Shown piece by piece: positions 36,872 to 46,243 of a DNA stretch of 64,000 nt (the first letter of the stretch is position 1; each line of letters begins with the position of its first letter). The position numbers were made by a program, and so were the translations under genes. The stretch covers positions 4,021,001 through 4,085,000 of the forward strand of contig NZ_CP022957.1 in the NCBI RefSeq assembly GCF_002269385.1, read 5' to 3'. Source of the DNA: Maribacter cobaltidurans (lineage in GTDB: Bacteria; Bacteroidota; Bacteroidia; Flavobacteriales; Flavobacteriaceae). Under the pieces are notes generated by a model that worked only from the letters and a program-made list of their open reading frames with translations, was not told the DNA's origin and ran no database searches.

Positions 36872-38452
36872 ATGAATAAGAGGTTATTTGTTCTCTTGGT
36901 AGTTCTAATGAGCCTTTCTCTCATTGGATTGATTTTCGTTCAAAGTTTTTGGATAAAGAAATCCGTTGAGAACAAGGAGGAGCAATTTTCAAATGTTGTT
37001 TCAGAAGCGCTCAACAGTGTTACCAATCAGATAGAGGAGCGGGAGAAAAAAAATTACTTCGATAGGTATCTGTATGCCAAGGATAGTATCGGGGAATTAA
37101 AAGAAACCCAATTTAGAAATTTCTTTTTCATAGACCGGGATGTCAATTCCAATGAGATTTTATTGTTCCAACATGGAATATTAGAGGAAAAATATGGCAT
37201 TTCATCAACGTTCTTTGATAATGGTGAAGAGGGTGATACCACATTCATCAAAAACTATACGAGCAAGCGATCAACTTCTATATTTAAGGAAGACTACGAC
37301 ATAGATGGCAAAAGTTTTCAACTTACTCCTATACAACGAATCGAGAAGATAGGTGAACTGAGCGAAATGGATAAGATGGCTATTGAGGATTTGTTTATGA
37401 CCGAAGCCAAAAGAGTACCCATACATAAGCGGGTTTCCAAACAGGAAATTGAACTGTTGCTTCAAAGAGAGTTGGAAGATAGGGGAGTGGATATTGGTTT
37501 TGAATACGGAGTTTATAGCAATGGCTTGCCCACAAAACTAAAATCGAGGAAATTTAAATATTCCGAAGCAAATATTTATAAATCGCCATTGTTTACGGAT
37601 TTTGAAGGGATATCCAATTTTGATCTTTTGGTTTCGTTTCCGAAGAAAAAGCGCTTTTTGGTACAATCCATTTTGGGTCTTGCCTTATTGTCATTGTTGT
37701 TCACCTTGATAATTGTCATCGCCTATTCTGGGGCCATATATCAATTGATTAGACAAAAACAGATTTCCGAAATAAAATCGGATTTCATCAACAACATGAC
37801 CCATGAGTTCAAAACACCCATTGCTACCATTAACTTGGCGGTAGAGGCTATTAGAAACCCCAAAGTGATTGCAGATCAGGAAAAGGTCTCTAGGTATTTG
37901 CAAATGATTAGGGACGAAAACAAGCGAATGCACGCACAGGTTGAAAATGTACTCCGAATTTCCAAATTGGAAAAAAACCAATTGGATATTAGTAAGGATA
38001 GGGTCGATGCCCACGACATAATAGAAGACGCAATTACCCATGTAGAGCTCATTGTGCAGGATAGGGGAGGATATATAGAAACCCATTTGGATGCAGAACG
38101 TTCCGAAGTTTTGGCCAATGAAATGCATTTTACCAATGTAATTGTGAACATATTGGACAACGCGATTAAATACTCTATAAATGCCCCTAAAATAGATGTA
38201 TTTACGGAGGTCGTTAAAAATAATATAGTAATAAAGGTTCAAGATCAGGGAGCAGGAATGAGCAAGGCCGTATTAAAAAGAGTTTTTGAGAAATTTTATA
38301 GAGAACACACAGGAGATATTCACAACGTCAAAGGTCATGGACTTGGGCTTGCGTACGTAAAAAAAATAGTAGATGATCATCAAGGGGAGGTATATGCGGA
38401 AAGTGAAAAAGATAAAGGAAGCACTTTCTACATTAAACTGCCTTTAATTTAA
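36872..38452 (+). CDS. Sensor histidine kinase (RprX-like)
   Basis: A 526-residue membrane kinase. Transmembrane helices are at about residues 4-24 and 268-290, enclosing a 240-residue periplasmic sensor of unknown ligand. The HisKA box is NNMTHEFKTPIATINLAVEA with the phosphoacceptor His; the ATPase domain has NILDNAIKYS (N box), VQDQGAGMS (G1), EKFYREH and GHGLGLAYVKKIV (G2). Paired with the response regulator 5 bp downstream, resembling the RprXY system of Bacteroides. Confidence 0.93.
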   Translation: MNKRLFVLLVVLMSLSLIGLIFVQSFWIKKSVENKEEQFSNVVSEALNSVTNQIEEREKKNYFDRYLYAKDSIGELKETQFRNFFFIDRDVNSNEILLFQHGILEEKYGISSTFFDNGEEGDTTFIKNYTSKRSTSIFKEDYDIDGKSFQLTPIQRIEKIGELSEMDKMAIEDLFMTEAKRVPIHKRVSKQEIELLLQRELEDRGVDIGFEYGVYSNGLPTKLKSRKFKYSEANIYKSPLFTDFEGISNFDLLVSFPKKKRFLVQSILGLALLSLLFTLIIVIAYSGAIYQLIRQKQISEIKSDFINNMTHEFKTPIATINLAVEAIRNPKVIADQEKVSRYLQMIRDENKRMHAQVENVLRISKLEKNQLDISKDRVDAHDIIEDAITHVELIVQDRGGYIETHLDAERSEVLANEMHFTNVIVNILDNAIKYSINAPKIDVFTEVVKNNIVIKVQDQGAGMSKAVLKRVFEKFYREHTGDIHNVKGHGLGLAYVKKIVDDHQGEVYAESEKDKGSTFYIKLPLI

Positions 38453-38457
38453 AAATT

Positions 38458-39171
38458 ATGGAAACAGTAAATAAAAAAATACTTTTAGTAGAGGATGACC
38501 CAAACTTTGGAATCGTTCTTAAGGATTATTTGTCCATGAACGATTTCGATGTGACTTTGGCGAAGAATGGAATGGAAGGATTTGAAAAGTTCAAGAAGGA
38601 TAATTTCGATATCTGTATTCTAGACGTCATGATGCCCTATAAGGATGGGTTTACCTTGGCAAAGGAAATAAGGGAAAAGAATGAAAATGTTCCTATTGTT
38701 TTCTTGACGGCAAAAACAATGAAGGAGGATGTTTTAAAGGGATATAAGGCCGGTGCCGATGATTATCTTAACAAACCTTTTGACTCTGAAGTTCTTTTAA
38801 TGAAAATTAGGGCCATACTTCAAAGAAAGGCGTCGAGCAGTTTGGCGGATAGTAAGAAATTTGAATTTGAGATTGGTGGTTTTCATCTAAATTCAAAATT
38901 GAGGTTCTTAAAGTATAAGGATGAGGAGTCTATTAAATTATCCCCGAAAGAAAACGAACTTTTACGACTTTTGGCACTACATGAGAATGATCTGATGCCC
39001 CGTGAATTGGCTTTGACGAAAATATGGAGGGATGACAACTATTTCACTTCAAGAAGTATGGACGTATACATCGCCAAACTTAGAAAATATCTAAAACGGG
39101 ACGAAAATGTGGAAATCTTGAATATACATGGTGAAGGTTTCCGTTTGGTAATCAAAAACGAAGACGAGTAG
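38458..39171 (+). CDS. Response regulator, OmpR family (RprY-like)
   Basis: A 237-residue regulator. Receiver domain: acidic pair in LLVEDDPNFG, phosphoacceptor Asp in FDICILDVMMPYKDGF, conserved Thr in PIVFLTAKT and Lys in DYLNKPFD. The C-terminal winged helix (from about 135) has LSPKENELLRLLALHENDLM and YFTSRSMDVYIAKLRKYL. Fully intact. Co-transcribed with the kinase; ends at a strong terminator. Confidence 0.94.
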   Translation: METVNKKILLVEDDPNFGIVLKDYLSMNDFDVTLAKNGMEGFEKFKKDNFDICILDVMMPYKDGFTLAKEIREKNENVPIVFLTAKTMKEDVLKGYKAGADDYLNKPFDSEVLLMKIRAILQRKASSSLADSKKFEFEIGGFHLNSKLRFLKYKDEESIKLSPKENELLRLLALHENDLMPRELALTKIWRDDNYFTSRSMDVYIAKLRKYLKRDENVEILNIHGEGFRLVIKNEDE

Positions 39172-39191
39172 TATAATTCTATAACATAAAG

Positions 39192-39218
39192 AAAAAGCAC
39201 CCTACAGGGGTGCTTTTT
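39192..39218. terminator. Bidirectional intrinsic terminator
   Basis: GCACCC (39197-39202) pairs with GGGTGC (39208-39213) around a 5-base loop, flanked by A5 on the left and T6 on the right. The flanking A and T runs extend the stem and give U tracts on both strands, so it ends the kinase/regulator operon and the seven-gene minus operon that stops at gntK. Confidence 0.85.
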
Positions 39219-39712
39219 TAGTTTTTAAGCTGGACAATTGCTTGGGATACTATTTCTTCCGGAGTTTGATCAATTGAAATTATAACAGCGTTTTCAGGTT
39301 CTTCCAAGGTTTCAAATTGCGATTTCAATAAATCCTTGGGCATGAAATGCCCTTTTCTTTGGCTTAGCCTGTTGCTAATCTGTTCCAAGGAACCCTTCAA
39401 AAAAAGAAAGGTAGTGGTTTGTTCTATGTCCTTTCTTAGGATTTCCCTATACTTAACCTTTAAAGCAGAACAAACAATTACGGCACCTTCTTGTTGGTGC
39501 TCCTTTCCCAATTCATTTAAGGTATTTAACCAACCTATCCTATCTTCGTCGTTTAGCGGTATGCCTTTCGACATTTTATCAATATTGGACTTTGGATGAT
39601 AATGGTCACCATCAAAAAATGGATATCCCAGTTTATCGGCCAAAAGTGAACCGATAGTAGATTTCCCACTACCGGAAACCCCCATTACATAAATAATTTT
39701 AGGTACGTTCAT
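39218..39712 (-). CDS. gntK: Gluconokinase
   Basis: Phosphorylates gluconate to 6-phosphogluconate. The 164-residue P-loop kinase has IYVMGVSGSGKSTIGSLLAD, FFDGDHYHPKSNIDKMSKG and PLNDEDRIGWLNTL, then VIVCSALKVKYREILR and RKGHFMPKDLLKSQFETLE. The gene overlaps miaA by 14 bp and is last in the minus operon. No gluconate transporter is nearby. Confidence 0.93.
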   Translation of the reverse strand: MNVPKIIYVMGVSGSGKSTIGSLLADKLGYPFFDGDHYHPKSNIDKMSKGIPLNDEDRIGWLNTLNELGKEHQQEGAVIVCSALKVKYREILRKDIEQTTTFLFLKGSLEQISNRLSQRKGHFMPKDLLKSQFETLEEPENAVIISIDQTPEEIVSQAIVQLKN

Positions 39713-40625
39713 GTTGTAATTCCATAACGGCTTTATCCATCATGGCTAGAATTTCATTTTCTTTATAATTATAATCGACATAGAGCGTTTCCAGACTCTT
39801 TTTGAACCAGGTATTTTGTCTTTTCGCAAACCGTCGGGTGTTTTTTTTAATTTCGGAAATGGCGAAATCCAGTGTCCAGTTGCCATCCAAATACTCAAAA
39901 AGCTCTTTGTACCCAACCGTTTGTAGCGCATTTAAATCTCTAGTGCTTTTTAATAATTTAACTTCATCAAGAAGACCTTCCTTCATCATAAGGTCAACCC
40001 GTTCGTTTATTCTTTCATAGACCACAGTCCGGTCGGCTTTTAAACCCACCGATAAAACCTTAAAATTTCTTTTATCCTTTGGCTTGTTTAAAAAACTGGA
40101 GTACGGCCTTCCCGTACCTATACATATTTCCAAGGCCCTAATGAGTCTATGCGGATTATGAATATCGATTCTGTTATAATGCTCAGGATCCAATGTACTG
40201 AGCATATTTTGCAATATTTCGATGCCATCATTCGTTAATTGTTTGTTCAGGTTTTCACGGATACTCTTACCTACTTTTGGAAATGCATCCAGTCCTTTGG
40301 TAATTGCATCCACATAAAGTCCACTACCACCAACCATGATGACAACTTCATGGTCTTGAAACAGTTCATCCAATTTTTTTAAGGCATCCTTTTCAAAATC
40401 ACCCACCGAGTAAGGTTCATGAATACTCTTGTGTTGAATGAAGTGATGAACCGCACTGGTTAGCTCATGTTTTGTAGGTACCGCTGTACCAATTGACATT
40501 TCCTTGTAAAATTGACGGGAGTCCGCCGAAATAATTTCCGTATTAAAATGATTCGCCAAAAGAATGCCCAACCTCGTTTTCCCTATGGCAGTTGGCCCTG
40601 TTACGGAAATGAGTACTTTATTCAT
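39699..40625 (-). CDS. miaA: tRNA dimethylallyltransferase MiaA
   Basis: Adds a dimethylallyl group to A37 of tRNAs reading UNN codons. The 308-residue protein has P-loop VTGPTAIGKTRLGI, the catalytic ISADSRQFYKEMSIGTAVP, IMVGGSGLYVDAITKG, NPHRLIRALEICIGTGRPYS and the zinc-less C-terminal RRFAKRQNTWFKK. Normal length. It overlaps its neighbours on both sides (ion channel 8 bp, gntK 14 bp). Confidence 0.95.
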   Translation of the reverse strand: MNKVLISVTGPTAIGKTRLGILLANHFNTEIISADSRQFYKEMSIGTAVPTKHELTSAVHHFIQHKSIHEPYSVGDFEKDALKKLDELFQDHEVVIMVGGSGLYVDAITKGLDAFPKVGKSIRENLNKQLTNDGIEILQNMLSTLDPEHYNRIDIHNPHRLIRALEICIGTGRPYSSFLNKPKDKRNFKVLSVGLKADRTVVYERINERVDLMMKEGLLDEVKLLKSTRDLNALQTVGYKELFEYLDGNWTLDFAISEIKKNTRRFAKRQNTWFKKSLETLYVDYNYKENEILAMMDKAVMELQHERT

Positions 40626-41475
40626 TTAATATACTTCCACAATTATAACAATGAGTGGCATCGTCCCTATGTCCTTCTTTGGCACAAACGGGACATGCTT
40701 GGGTATTTACGTGCACAAAATGTTCCACACTTTCGTCGCCAGATCCTTTTTTGGAACGTTTTCCAAATTCAACGGTTACGATTCCCGTGGGTACCGCTAT
40801 TATTCCATAACCCAATAACATTATTATGGTTGCAATGAGTTGACCCTGCGGGGTAATGGGTGCTATATCGCCATATCCCACTGTAGTTAGGGTAACAATG
40901 GTCCAATATATACTGGTGGGGATACTGGTGAAGCCGGCTTCATCCCCTTCCACAATGTACATAAGAGTACCCAACATTACAGATAATATAAGTACAGCAA
41001 AAAGAAAAACCGTAATTTTTGCCCTACTTGCTTTTAACGCACTTTTTAATTGGGATGCCTCCCCTAAAAACTGAACCAGTTTTAATATCCTGAAGACTCG
41101 AAGCAATCGGAAAGCGCGGACTGCCAATAACACCTGCGATCCCGCCAAAATATAGGATAGATAAAGCGGAATGGTAGACAAAAAATCCACGATTCCATAA
41201 AAACTGAAAATATATCTGGTGGGTTTCTTTATACAGATAATCCTGGCAAAATATTCAATGGTGAAGAGAATGGTAACGATCCACTCCAAGATTAACAATG
41301 TATTATGGTATTCCGCATCAATACTTTTGACGCTTTCCAACATAATTAGGAGAACACTAAAAAGTATAAGGATGATCAGAAGAATATCGAACCACTTTCC
41401 CATAGGGGTGTCCGCCTCATAAATAATCTCATGTAGCCTTTGTTTCCAACCTATATTTTTCTCCTCCTTGTCCAA
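40618..41475 (-). CDS. Voltage-gated-type potassium ion channel with C-terminal zinc ribbon
   Basis: A 285-residue six-helix channel. S1-S4 are hydrophobic with an arginine-rich S4-like segment AVRAFRLLRVFRILKLVQFL (about residues 118-137), and the pore has TIVTLTTVGYGDIAPITPQG with the selectivity filter TVGYGD, indicating potassium. A cytoplasmic tail after S6 ends in a small zinc ribbon CPVCAKEGHRDDATHCYNCG (two CxxC). It sits in the minus operon between miaA and the exonuclease gene. Confidence 0.88.
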   Translation of the reverse strand: MDKEEKNIGWKQRLHEIIYEADTPMGKWFDILLIILILFSVLLIMLESVKSIDAEYHNTLLILEWIVTILFTIEYFARIICIKKPTRYIFSFYGIVDFLSTIPLYLSYILAGSQVLLAVRAFRLLRVFRILKLVQFLGEASQLKSALKASRAKITVFLFAVLILSVMLGTLMYIVEGDEAGFTSIPTSIYWTIVTLTTVGYGDIAPITPQGQLIATIIMLLGYGIIAVPTGIVTVEFGKRSKKGSGDESVEHFVHVNTQACPVCAKEGHRDDATHCYNCGSILNE

Positions 41476-41481
41476 TGATCG

Positions 41482-42843
41482 TTACAATGGAATGGTTTTT
41501 AGTATTTTTTTCTTTCTAAGGTAGGACTCGACAATAAAATTGGCATTTGTTGTCCCATCCATGGGCGTTATCAAGGATTCTAAGATATGAATATTATTTA
41601 TTTGATGATTTAGATCATAATAACCAACCCCCACTAAAGAGCCCTTTCTAATCATAATGGCAGCATTCTCGCCAATTTGACGACCCTTATCGACCAGCAA
41701 TATATTCTTATTCTTAAGGGTATATTTATGCAGTGCTTCCATGACCCTTGTGTTATAGTCTCCCTGGTCTTCCTTTTGAATACAGGCACCTTTGCATTTT
41801 CCTTCGGAAAAATTGGAACAGCTTCCACGTGCCTCACTAATTCCATTTACCTTATCACAAAGATTAAATTCCTTAGTAATCTTGAATAAATGGTTTTCGG
41901 CACTGAATTCACCATTGAAGTAGCCCCAGGAATCAGGACATGAATTTATTTTGGATGACCTTAATTCCAAGTACCCATGTTCATTTTTTGAAAGGCAAAG
42001 CGTATGGGAGAACATTCGTTTTCTGGGTATTGAATTGTATTTAGGCCTATTTTTTAAAAGTTCCTGATATTCCTTCAATTGTGCCACTAGTTCACTACCC
42101 GTTTTTTCAAAGGTAACCTTTCTGGTGTCCTTTGTCAGTTTTCTTACACGGTCACTTGATTGGGTAAACAATTGATTCACCCTTTTTTTGATGTCGTTGC
42201 TTTTACTCAGGTAAATGATATCCCCATCTTTATTGTGCATATAAAATACCCCCGTTTCATTGGGCATATTTTGAACAATATCCAATTGTTTTTCGGACAG
42301 TTCACCATGGGCTTCCTTTCGGATAACGTCCTGTATAATTTTCTTTTCCGAATCCTTGGCCAATAAGAGTTTAAACAATTTTACCGTAGCCAAGGCATCG
42401 CCGTTGGCCCGGTGACGATCACTTACTGGGATTCCCAAGGATCGTACTAATTTTCCTAAACTGTAAGAATCGGCATCCGGTAAAAGAGCTTTGGACAAAT
42501 CTACGGTACAAAGGCTTTTTCGCTCATAATTATAACCCAACCTCCTGAATTCCGTTCTTAGGATTCTATAATCAAACTGTGCATTATGGGCAACAAGTAC
42601 CGTCCCCTCCGTGATTTCCACAATCCTCTTGGCTACTTCATGGAACTTAGGGGCTGTGCGAAGCATTTTGTTGTTAATTCCCGTAAGGTTGACTACAAAG
42701 GGTTGAATTTCCTTTTCTGGATTGACCAAGCTAATGAAGGAGTCTATTACTTCATGTCCATTGAATTTATGTATCGCTATCTCCGTGATACCTTCCTCAT
42801 TAAATTTCCCTCCGGTCGTTTCTATATCCAGTATAGCGTACAT
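41482..42843 (-). CDS. DnaQ-like 3'-5' exonuclease fused to a GIY-YIG domain
   Basis: A 453-residue fusion. The N-terminal DEDDh exonuclease shows AILDIETTGGKFNEEGI (motif I), LVAHNAQFDYRILR (motif II) and SDRHRANGDALATVKLFKLL (motif III) over residues 1-165. Residues about 195-280 form a GIY-YIG/UvrC-type domain, NETGVFYMHNKDGDIIYLSK; here the tyrosine pair is degenerate (GVF and YLS). The last part (FSEGKCKGACIQ) resembles the UvrC Cys cluster. Role in excision or end processing is likely but unproven. Confidence 0.87.
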   Translation of the reverse strand: MYAILDIETTGGKFNEEGITEIAIHKFNGHEVIDSFISLVNPEKEIQPFVVNLTGINNKMLRTAPKFHEVAKRIVEITEGTVLVAHNAQFDYRILRTEFRRLGYNYERKSLCTVDLSKALLPDADSYSLGKLVRSLGIPVSDRHRANGDALATVKLFKLLLAKDSEKKIIQDVIRKEAHGELSEKQLDIVQNMPNETGVFYMHNKDGDIIYLSKSNDIKKRVNQLFTQSSDRVRKLTKDTRKVTFEKTGSELVAQLKEYQELLKNRPKYNSIPRKRMFSHTLCLSKNEHGYLELRSSKINSCPDSWGYFNGEFSAENHLFKITKEFNLCDKVNGISEARGSCSNFSEGKCKGACIQKEDQGDYNTRVMEALHKYTLKNKNILLVDKGRQIGENAAIMIRKGSLVGVGYYDLNHQINNIHILESLITPMDGTTNANFIVESYLRKKKILKTIPL

Positions 42844-42887
42844 AAAAATATTTTCAGTCTGAATTCCAAACGCTTTTGTCCTTTGCG

Positions 42888-43547
42888 CTAGTTATAATTT
42901 CGACTACCAAAGATACTACTTCCAATTCGCACCATGTTACTACCTTCCTCAATGGCAATTTTATAGTCGCCGCTCATACCCATGGAGAGAATGGAAATAT
43001 GTGTCAAGCTATTCTTCAAGTCTTGGAAAAGCTTGTTTAATGATTGAAATTCCCGTCTCACTTGATCCATATTGTCTGTAAAGGTGGCCATGCCCATTAA
43101 ACCTTTAATTCTGACGTTTTCCAATTTTTCGAATTCCGGGTTGCTAATCAGTTCCTTGATCTCATCTGCGTCAAAACCAAATTTGGTGTCTTCTTCTGCA
43201 ATATGCACCTGCAATAGGCATGGAATAACCCGCTCGTGCTTTTTTGCTTGTTTATTGATTTCCTTTAATAATTTAAGACTGTCTACTCCATGGATCAAGG
43301 CTACATATTCGGCCATATACTTTACCTTGTTTCGCTGTACATGTCCAATCATATGCCATTCGATATCCTTGGGCATTTCTTCCCATTTTTGGGTCATTTC
43401 CTGCACCTTGTTTTCCCCAAAAACCCTATGCCCACTATTATAGGCTTCTAAAATATCTGAAAAAGGCTTGGTTTTGGAAACGGCGACCAAGGTCACATTC
43501 TCTGTCAGTTCCTTTTTTATGGATGATAATTTTTCTGCTATGGACAT
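42888..43547 (-). CDS. yggS: YggS family PLP-binding protein
   Basis: Pyridoxal-phosphate homeostasis protein of 219 residues with an alanine racemase-type barrel. The PLP Lys is in VTLVAVSKTKPFSDIL; FGENKVQEMTQKW, IEWHMIGHVQRNKVKYM and SILSMGMSGDYKIAIEEGSN with MVRIGSSIFG are family-typical. It lies 2 bp after hbd in the minus operon. Confidence 0.93.
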   Translation of the reverse strand: MSIAEKLSSIKKELTENVTLVAVSKTKPFSDILEAYNSGHRVFGENKVQEMTQKWEEMPKDIEWHMIGHVQRNKVKYMAEYVALIHGVDSLKLLKEINKQAKKHERVIPCLLQVHIAEEDTKFGFDADEIKELISNPEFEKLENVRIKGLMGMATFTDNMDQVRREFQSLNKLFQDLKNSLTHISILSMGMSGDYKIAIEEGSNMVRIGSSIFGSRNYN

Positions 43548-43549
43548 AT

Positions 43550-44440
43550 TTACAATTTAAACTGATTCGGAACTTTTTCGGCCTTATTACTTTGGGAATA
43601 ATCATAAAAACCTTCCTTGGATTTAACACCCAATTTCCCAGCGGTAACCATGTTCACCAATAGGGGGGAAGGAGCGTATTTTGGATTTTTGAATCCGTCA
43701 TACATGACGTTCAAAATAGAAAGACAAATGTCAAGCCCTATAAAATCGGCAAGCTGTAATGGCCCCATAGGATGGGCCATTCCCAATTTCATTACGGTGT
43801 CTATTTCCAAAACACCGGCAACCCCATGATGCAGAGTCTCTATAGCTTCGTTGATCATGGGCATTAGAATTCTATTGGCTACAAAACCCGGATAATCATT
43901 GACTTCCGTAGGCGTTTTTCCCAATTTCTTGGATAATGCCATGGTTTGTTCAGTGGTTTCGTCCGAAGTATTATAACCACGAATAATTTCCACTAAGGGC
44001 ATAATGGGGACCGGATTCATAAAATGCATACCGATTACCTTGTCAGGTCTTGTGGTTACCGAAGCAATTCGGGTAATGGAAATCGAGGAAGTATTGGTGG
44101 CCAAAATGGTTTCCGGTTTACAAATTATATCCAGTTTACCAAAAATATCCAGTTTTATTTCTAATGTTTCTGATGCAGCCTCCACCACAAGGTCTACCTC
44201 GCTTGCTCCATTTTTTAAATCGGAAAAAGTGGTAATGTTGTCAAGAGTAGCTTTTTTGTCTTCTTGAGATATTTTCTCCTTGGCCAACATGCGGTCCAAA
44301 TTTTTGGAAATGGTGGAAACCCCTCTTTCCAAGGCCTTTTGGTCAAGGTCTATTAGATTTACTTTATATCCATATTGTGCAAACACATGGGCAATTCCGT
44401 TTCCCATGGTCCCAGCACCTATTACCGCAATTTTTTTCAT
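43550..44440 (-). CDS. hbd: 3-hydroxybutyryl-CoA dehydrogenase
   Basis: NAD(P)-dependent oxidation of 3-hydroxyacyl-CoA, 296 residues. N-terminal Rossmann fold IAVIGAGTMGNGIAHVFAQY, then LATNTSSISITRIA, GMHFMNPVPIMPLVEIIRGY with the catalytic His, and the C-terminal domain with PGFVANRILMPMINEA and LGMAHPMGPLQLADFIGLD. No fusion to a hydratase. Could act in fatty acid or butanoate metabolism. Confidence 0.92.
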   Translation of the reverse strand: MKKIAVIGAGTMGNGIAHVFAQYGYKVNLIDLDQKALERGVSTISKNLDRMLAKEKISQEDKKATLDNITTFSDLKNGASEVDLVVEAASETLEIKLDIFGKLDIICKPETILATNTSSISITRIASVTTRPDKVIGMHFMNPVPIMPLVEIIRGYNTSDETTEQTMALSKKLGKTPTEVNDYPGFVANRILMPMINEAIETLHHGVAGVLEIDTVMKLGMAHPMGPLQLADFIGLDICLSILNVMYDGFKNPKYAPSPLLVNMVTAGKLGVKSKEGFYDYSQSNKAEKVPNQFKL

Positions 44441-44481
44441 AAACTAGTTTTATAGGAAAATAGGATTTTAGACTTGAAATA

Positions 44482-45462
44482 TCAACCCAAAACCGTTTTG
44501 TTTTCAAACGCATCAATAATCTGCAAAGCTACCTTTAAGGCTTCCGTTCCTTGTTTCAAGGTAACCTGCGGAGTGTTGTTTTTTTGGATGGCTTCGGCGA
44601 AGGACTCCAATTCGTCCAAGATGGCATTGTTTTCCAAAATATCGGGGTTTTCAAAATAAATCTGCTTTTTAACCCCTTCCGCATTCTGTAAAATCATATC
44701 GAAATCCCCAGGCACTTCCGGTGCATCCTTCATTTTAACCACCTCCACTTTTTTCTCAAGAAAATCTACGGATATGTAGGCATCTTTTTGGAAGAATCTA
44801 GATTTACGCATGTTTTTTAAACTGATTCTACTGGCCGTAAGGTTTGCAACACAGCCGTTTTCAAATTCCAATCTGGCATTGGCGATGTCAGGGGATTGAC
44901 TCAATACGGAAACCCCACTCGCATTGATTCCGACAACCTTAGATTTCACCACACTAAGTATTGCATCTATATCATGTATCATCAAATCCAAAACCACAGG
45001 TACATCCGTTCCACGAGGATTAAATTCTGCCAACCTATGCGTTTCAATGAACATGGGTTCCTTTATGGATTCCCGTACCGCCATGAAAGCCGGGTTGAAG
45101 CGTTCCACATGGCCCACTTGACCCTTAACACCATACTTTTCCTCCAGTGCCAACAGATTTTCGGCTTCATCCAAGGTATTGGTAATGGGTTTTTCAATAA
45201 AAACATGTTTGCCCTTTTCCATGGCCTTTTTGGCACAATCGAAATGGGATAGGGTAGGGGTCACAATATCCACGACATCTACGGCATCGATCAAGTCATT
45301 TAAATGGTCAAAATAAGCATATCCAAATTCGGCCGCCACTTGTTTCCCATTTATAATGTCCGCATCAAAAAAACCTATTAGTTCATATTTTTCAGACTGA
45401 TTAAGCAATCGTAAATGAATTTTACCTAAATGTCCGGCCCCTAAAACCCCTACTTTGAGCAT
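44482..45462 (-). CDS. Gfo/Idh/MocA family oxidoreductase
   Basis: A 326-residue NAD(P)-dependent sugar or polyol oxidoreductase. VGVLGAGHLGKIHLRLLNQ is the Rossmann motif, KHVFIEKPITNTLDEAENLL the cofactor Lys region, and GQVGHVERFNPAFMAVRES with LDLMIHDIDAILSV the catalytic part. Related proteins act on UDP-GlcNAc derivatives or inositol. First gene of the seven-gene minus operon; the substrate is unknown. Confidence 0.87.
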   Translation of the reverse strand: MLKVGVLGAGHLGKIHLRLLNQSEKYELIGFFDADIINGKQVAAEFGYAYFDHLNDLIDAVDVVDIVTPTLSHFDCAKKAMEKGKHVFIEKPITNTLDEAENLLALEEKYGVKGQVGHVERFNPAFMAVRESIKEPMFIETHRLAEFNPRGTDVPVVLDLMIHDIDAILSVVKSKVVGINASGVSVLSQSPDIANARLEFENGCVANLTASRISLKNMRKSRFFQKDAYISVDFLEKKVEVVKMKDAPEVPGDFDMILQNAEGVKKQIYFENPDILENNAILDELESFAEAIQKNNTPQVTLKQGTEALKVALQIIDAFENKTVLG

Positions 45463-45478
45463 GCTTCTACTTTTTCAT

Positions 45479-45486
45479 CAAAAATA
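45479..45486 (-). promoter_or_regulatory. -7 box for the seven-gene minus operon
   Basis: On the minus strand TATTTTTG matches TAnnTTTG exactly, 16 bp above the oxidoreductase ATG. A -33 element at the ordinary spacing is not clear. Confidence 0.45.
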
Positions 45487-45573
45487 CACATAGTTTACAA
45501 GTTTCAGTAGGAATGTAAAATCCATTTTTGACATTTACTGTTTGGTCAACTTCTTTTCTATGGCAATCTTTTA

Positions 45574-45581
45574 TAACTTTG
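45574..45581 (+). promoter_or_regulatory. -7 box that sets the pcm start
   Basis: TAacTTTG matches TAnnTTTG exactly. It lies downstream of the first two in-frame ATGs of the pcm reading frame (45542 and 45560) and 20 bp before the TTG at 45602, arguing that translation starts at the TTG. Confidence 0.5.
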
Positions 45582-45601
45582 AGAACCAAACCAAGCTAAA
45601 A

Positions 45602-46243
45602 TTGAAAGATACCTATAGACACAAAGGCATGCGCAATCAATTGGCAGAATTGCTGATGGAAAAAGGCATTACGGATACAAAGGTCCTGAATGCTATTAGA
45701 GAGGTGCCCAGACATCTTTTTATGGACAGTAGTTTTGAAGGTCATGCCTATCAGGACAAGGCGTTTCCCATTGCGGCGGACCAGACGATATCGCAGCCTT
45801 ATACGGTGGCGTTCCAAACAGAATTATTGCAATTGGAACCCAACCATACCGTGTTGGAAATTGGCACCGGTAGTGGTTATCAAACTGCAGTTTTATTAAA
45901 ATGCAAGGCCAAAGTGTATACCATTGAAAGACAATTGGAGCTGTTTAAAAAAACTAACCTATTTTTTAAGAAAATGGGATACCGGCCCAAAAAGTTTGTA
46001 TTTGGTGATGGCTATAAAGGTCTTCCAGAAGATGCGCCATTTGATCGGATTATTGTTACCGCCGGGGCACCGGAAGTGCCCAAGGCATTGATGTCCCAAT
46101 TAAAAGTAGGAGGCAGGCTCGTGATACCGGTAGGTTTTGAAGATCAGATCATGACCTTGTTAGAAAGAACATCGGAAAAAGAATTCAAGAAAACCGAGTA
46201 TGGTTCCTTCAGGTTTGTACCCTTATTAGAGGATAAAAACTAA
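45602..46243 (+). CDS. pcm: Protein-L-isoaspartate O-methyltransferase
   Basis: Repairs isoaspartyl damage in proteins. I favour the TTG at 45602 giving 213 residues ([18 protein letters not shown]), the size I recall for Bacteroidota homologues, because an exact promoter box lies between it and the upstream ATG (45542, 233 residues). Family strings are [27 protein letters not shown] and the SAM motif [16 protein letters not shown], with [15 protein letters not shown]. Convergent with smpB, overlapping by 4 bp. Confidence 0.88.
   Translation: MKDTYRHKGMRNQLAELLMEKGITDTKVLNAIREVPRHLFMDSSFEGHAYQDKAFPIAADQTISQPYTVAFQTELLQLEPNHTVLEIGTGSGYQTAVLLKCKAKVYTIERQLELFKKTNLFFKKMGYRPKKFVFGDGYKGLPEDAPFDRIIVTAGAPEVPKALMSQLKVGGRLVIPVGFEDQIMTLLERTSEKEFKKTEYGSFRFVPLLEDKN

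Noticed and set aside
37691..38242. 183-codon minus-strand ORF
   Set aside because: Antisense to the histidine kinase ATPase region; low-quality translation and no neighbouring gene context.
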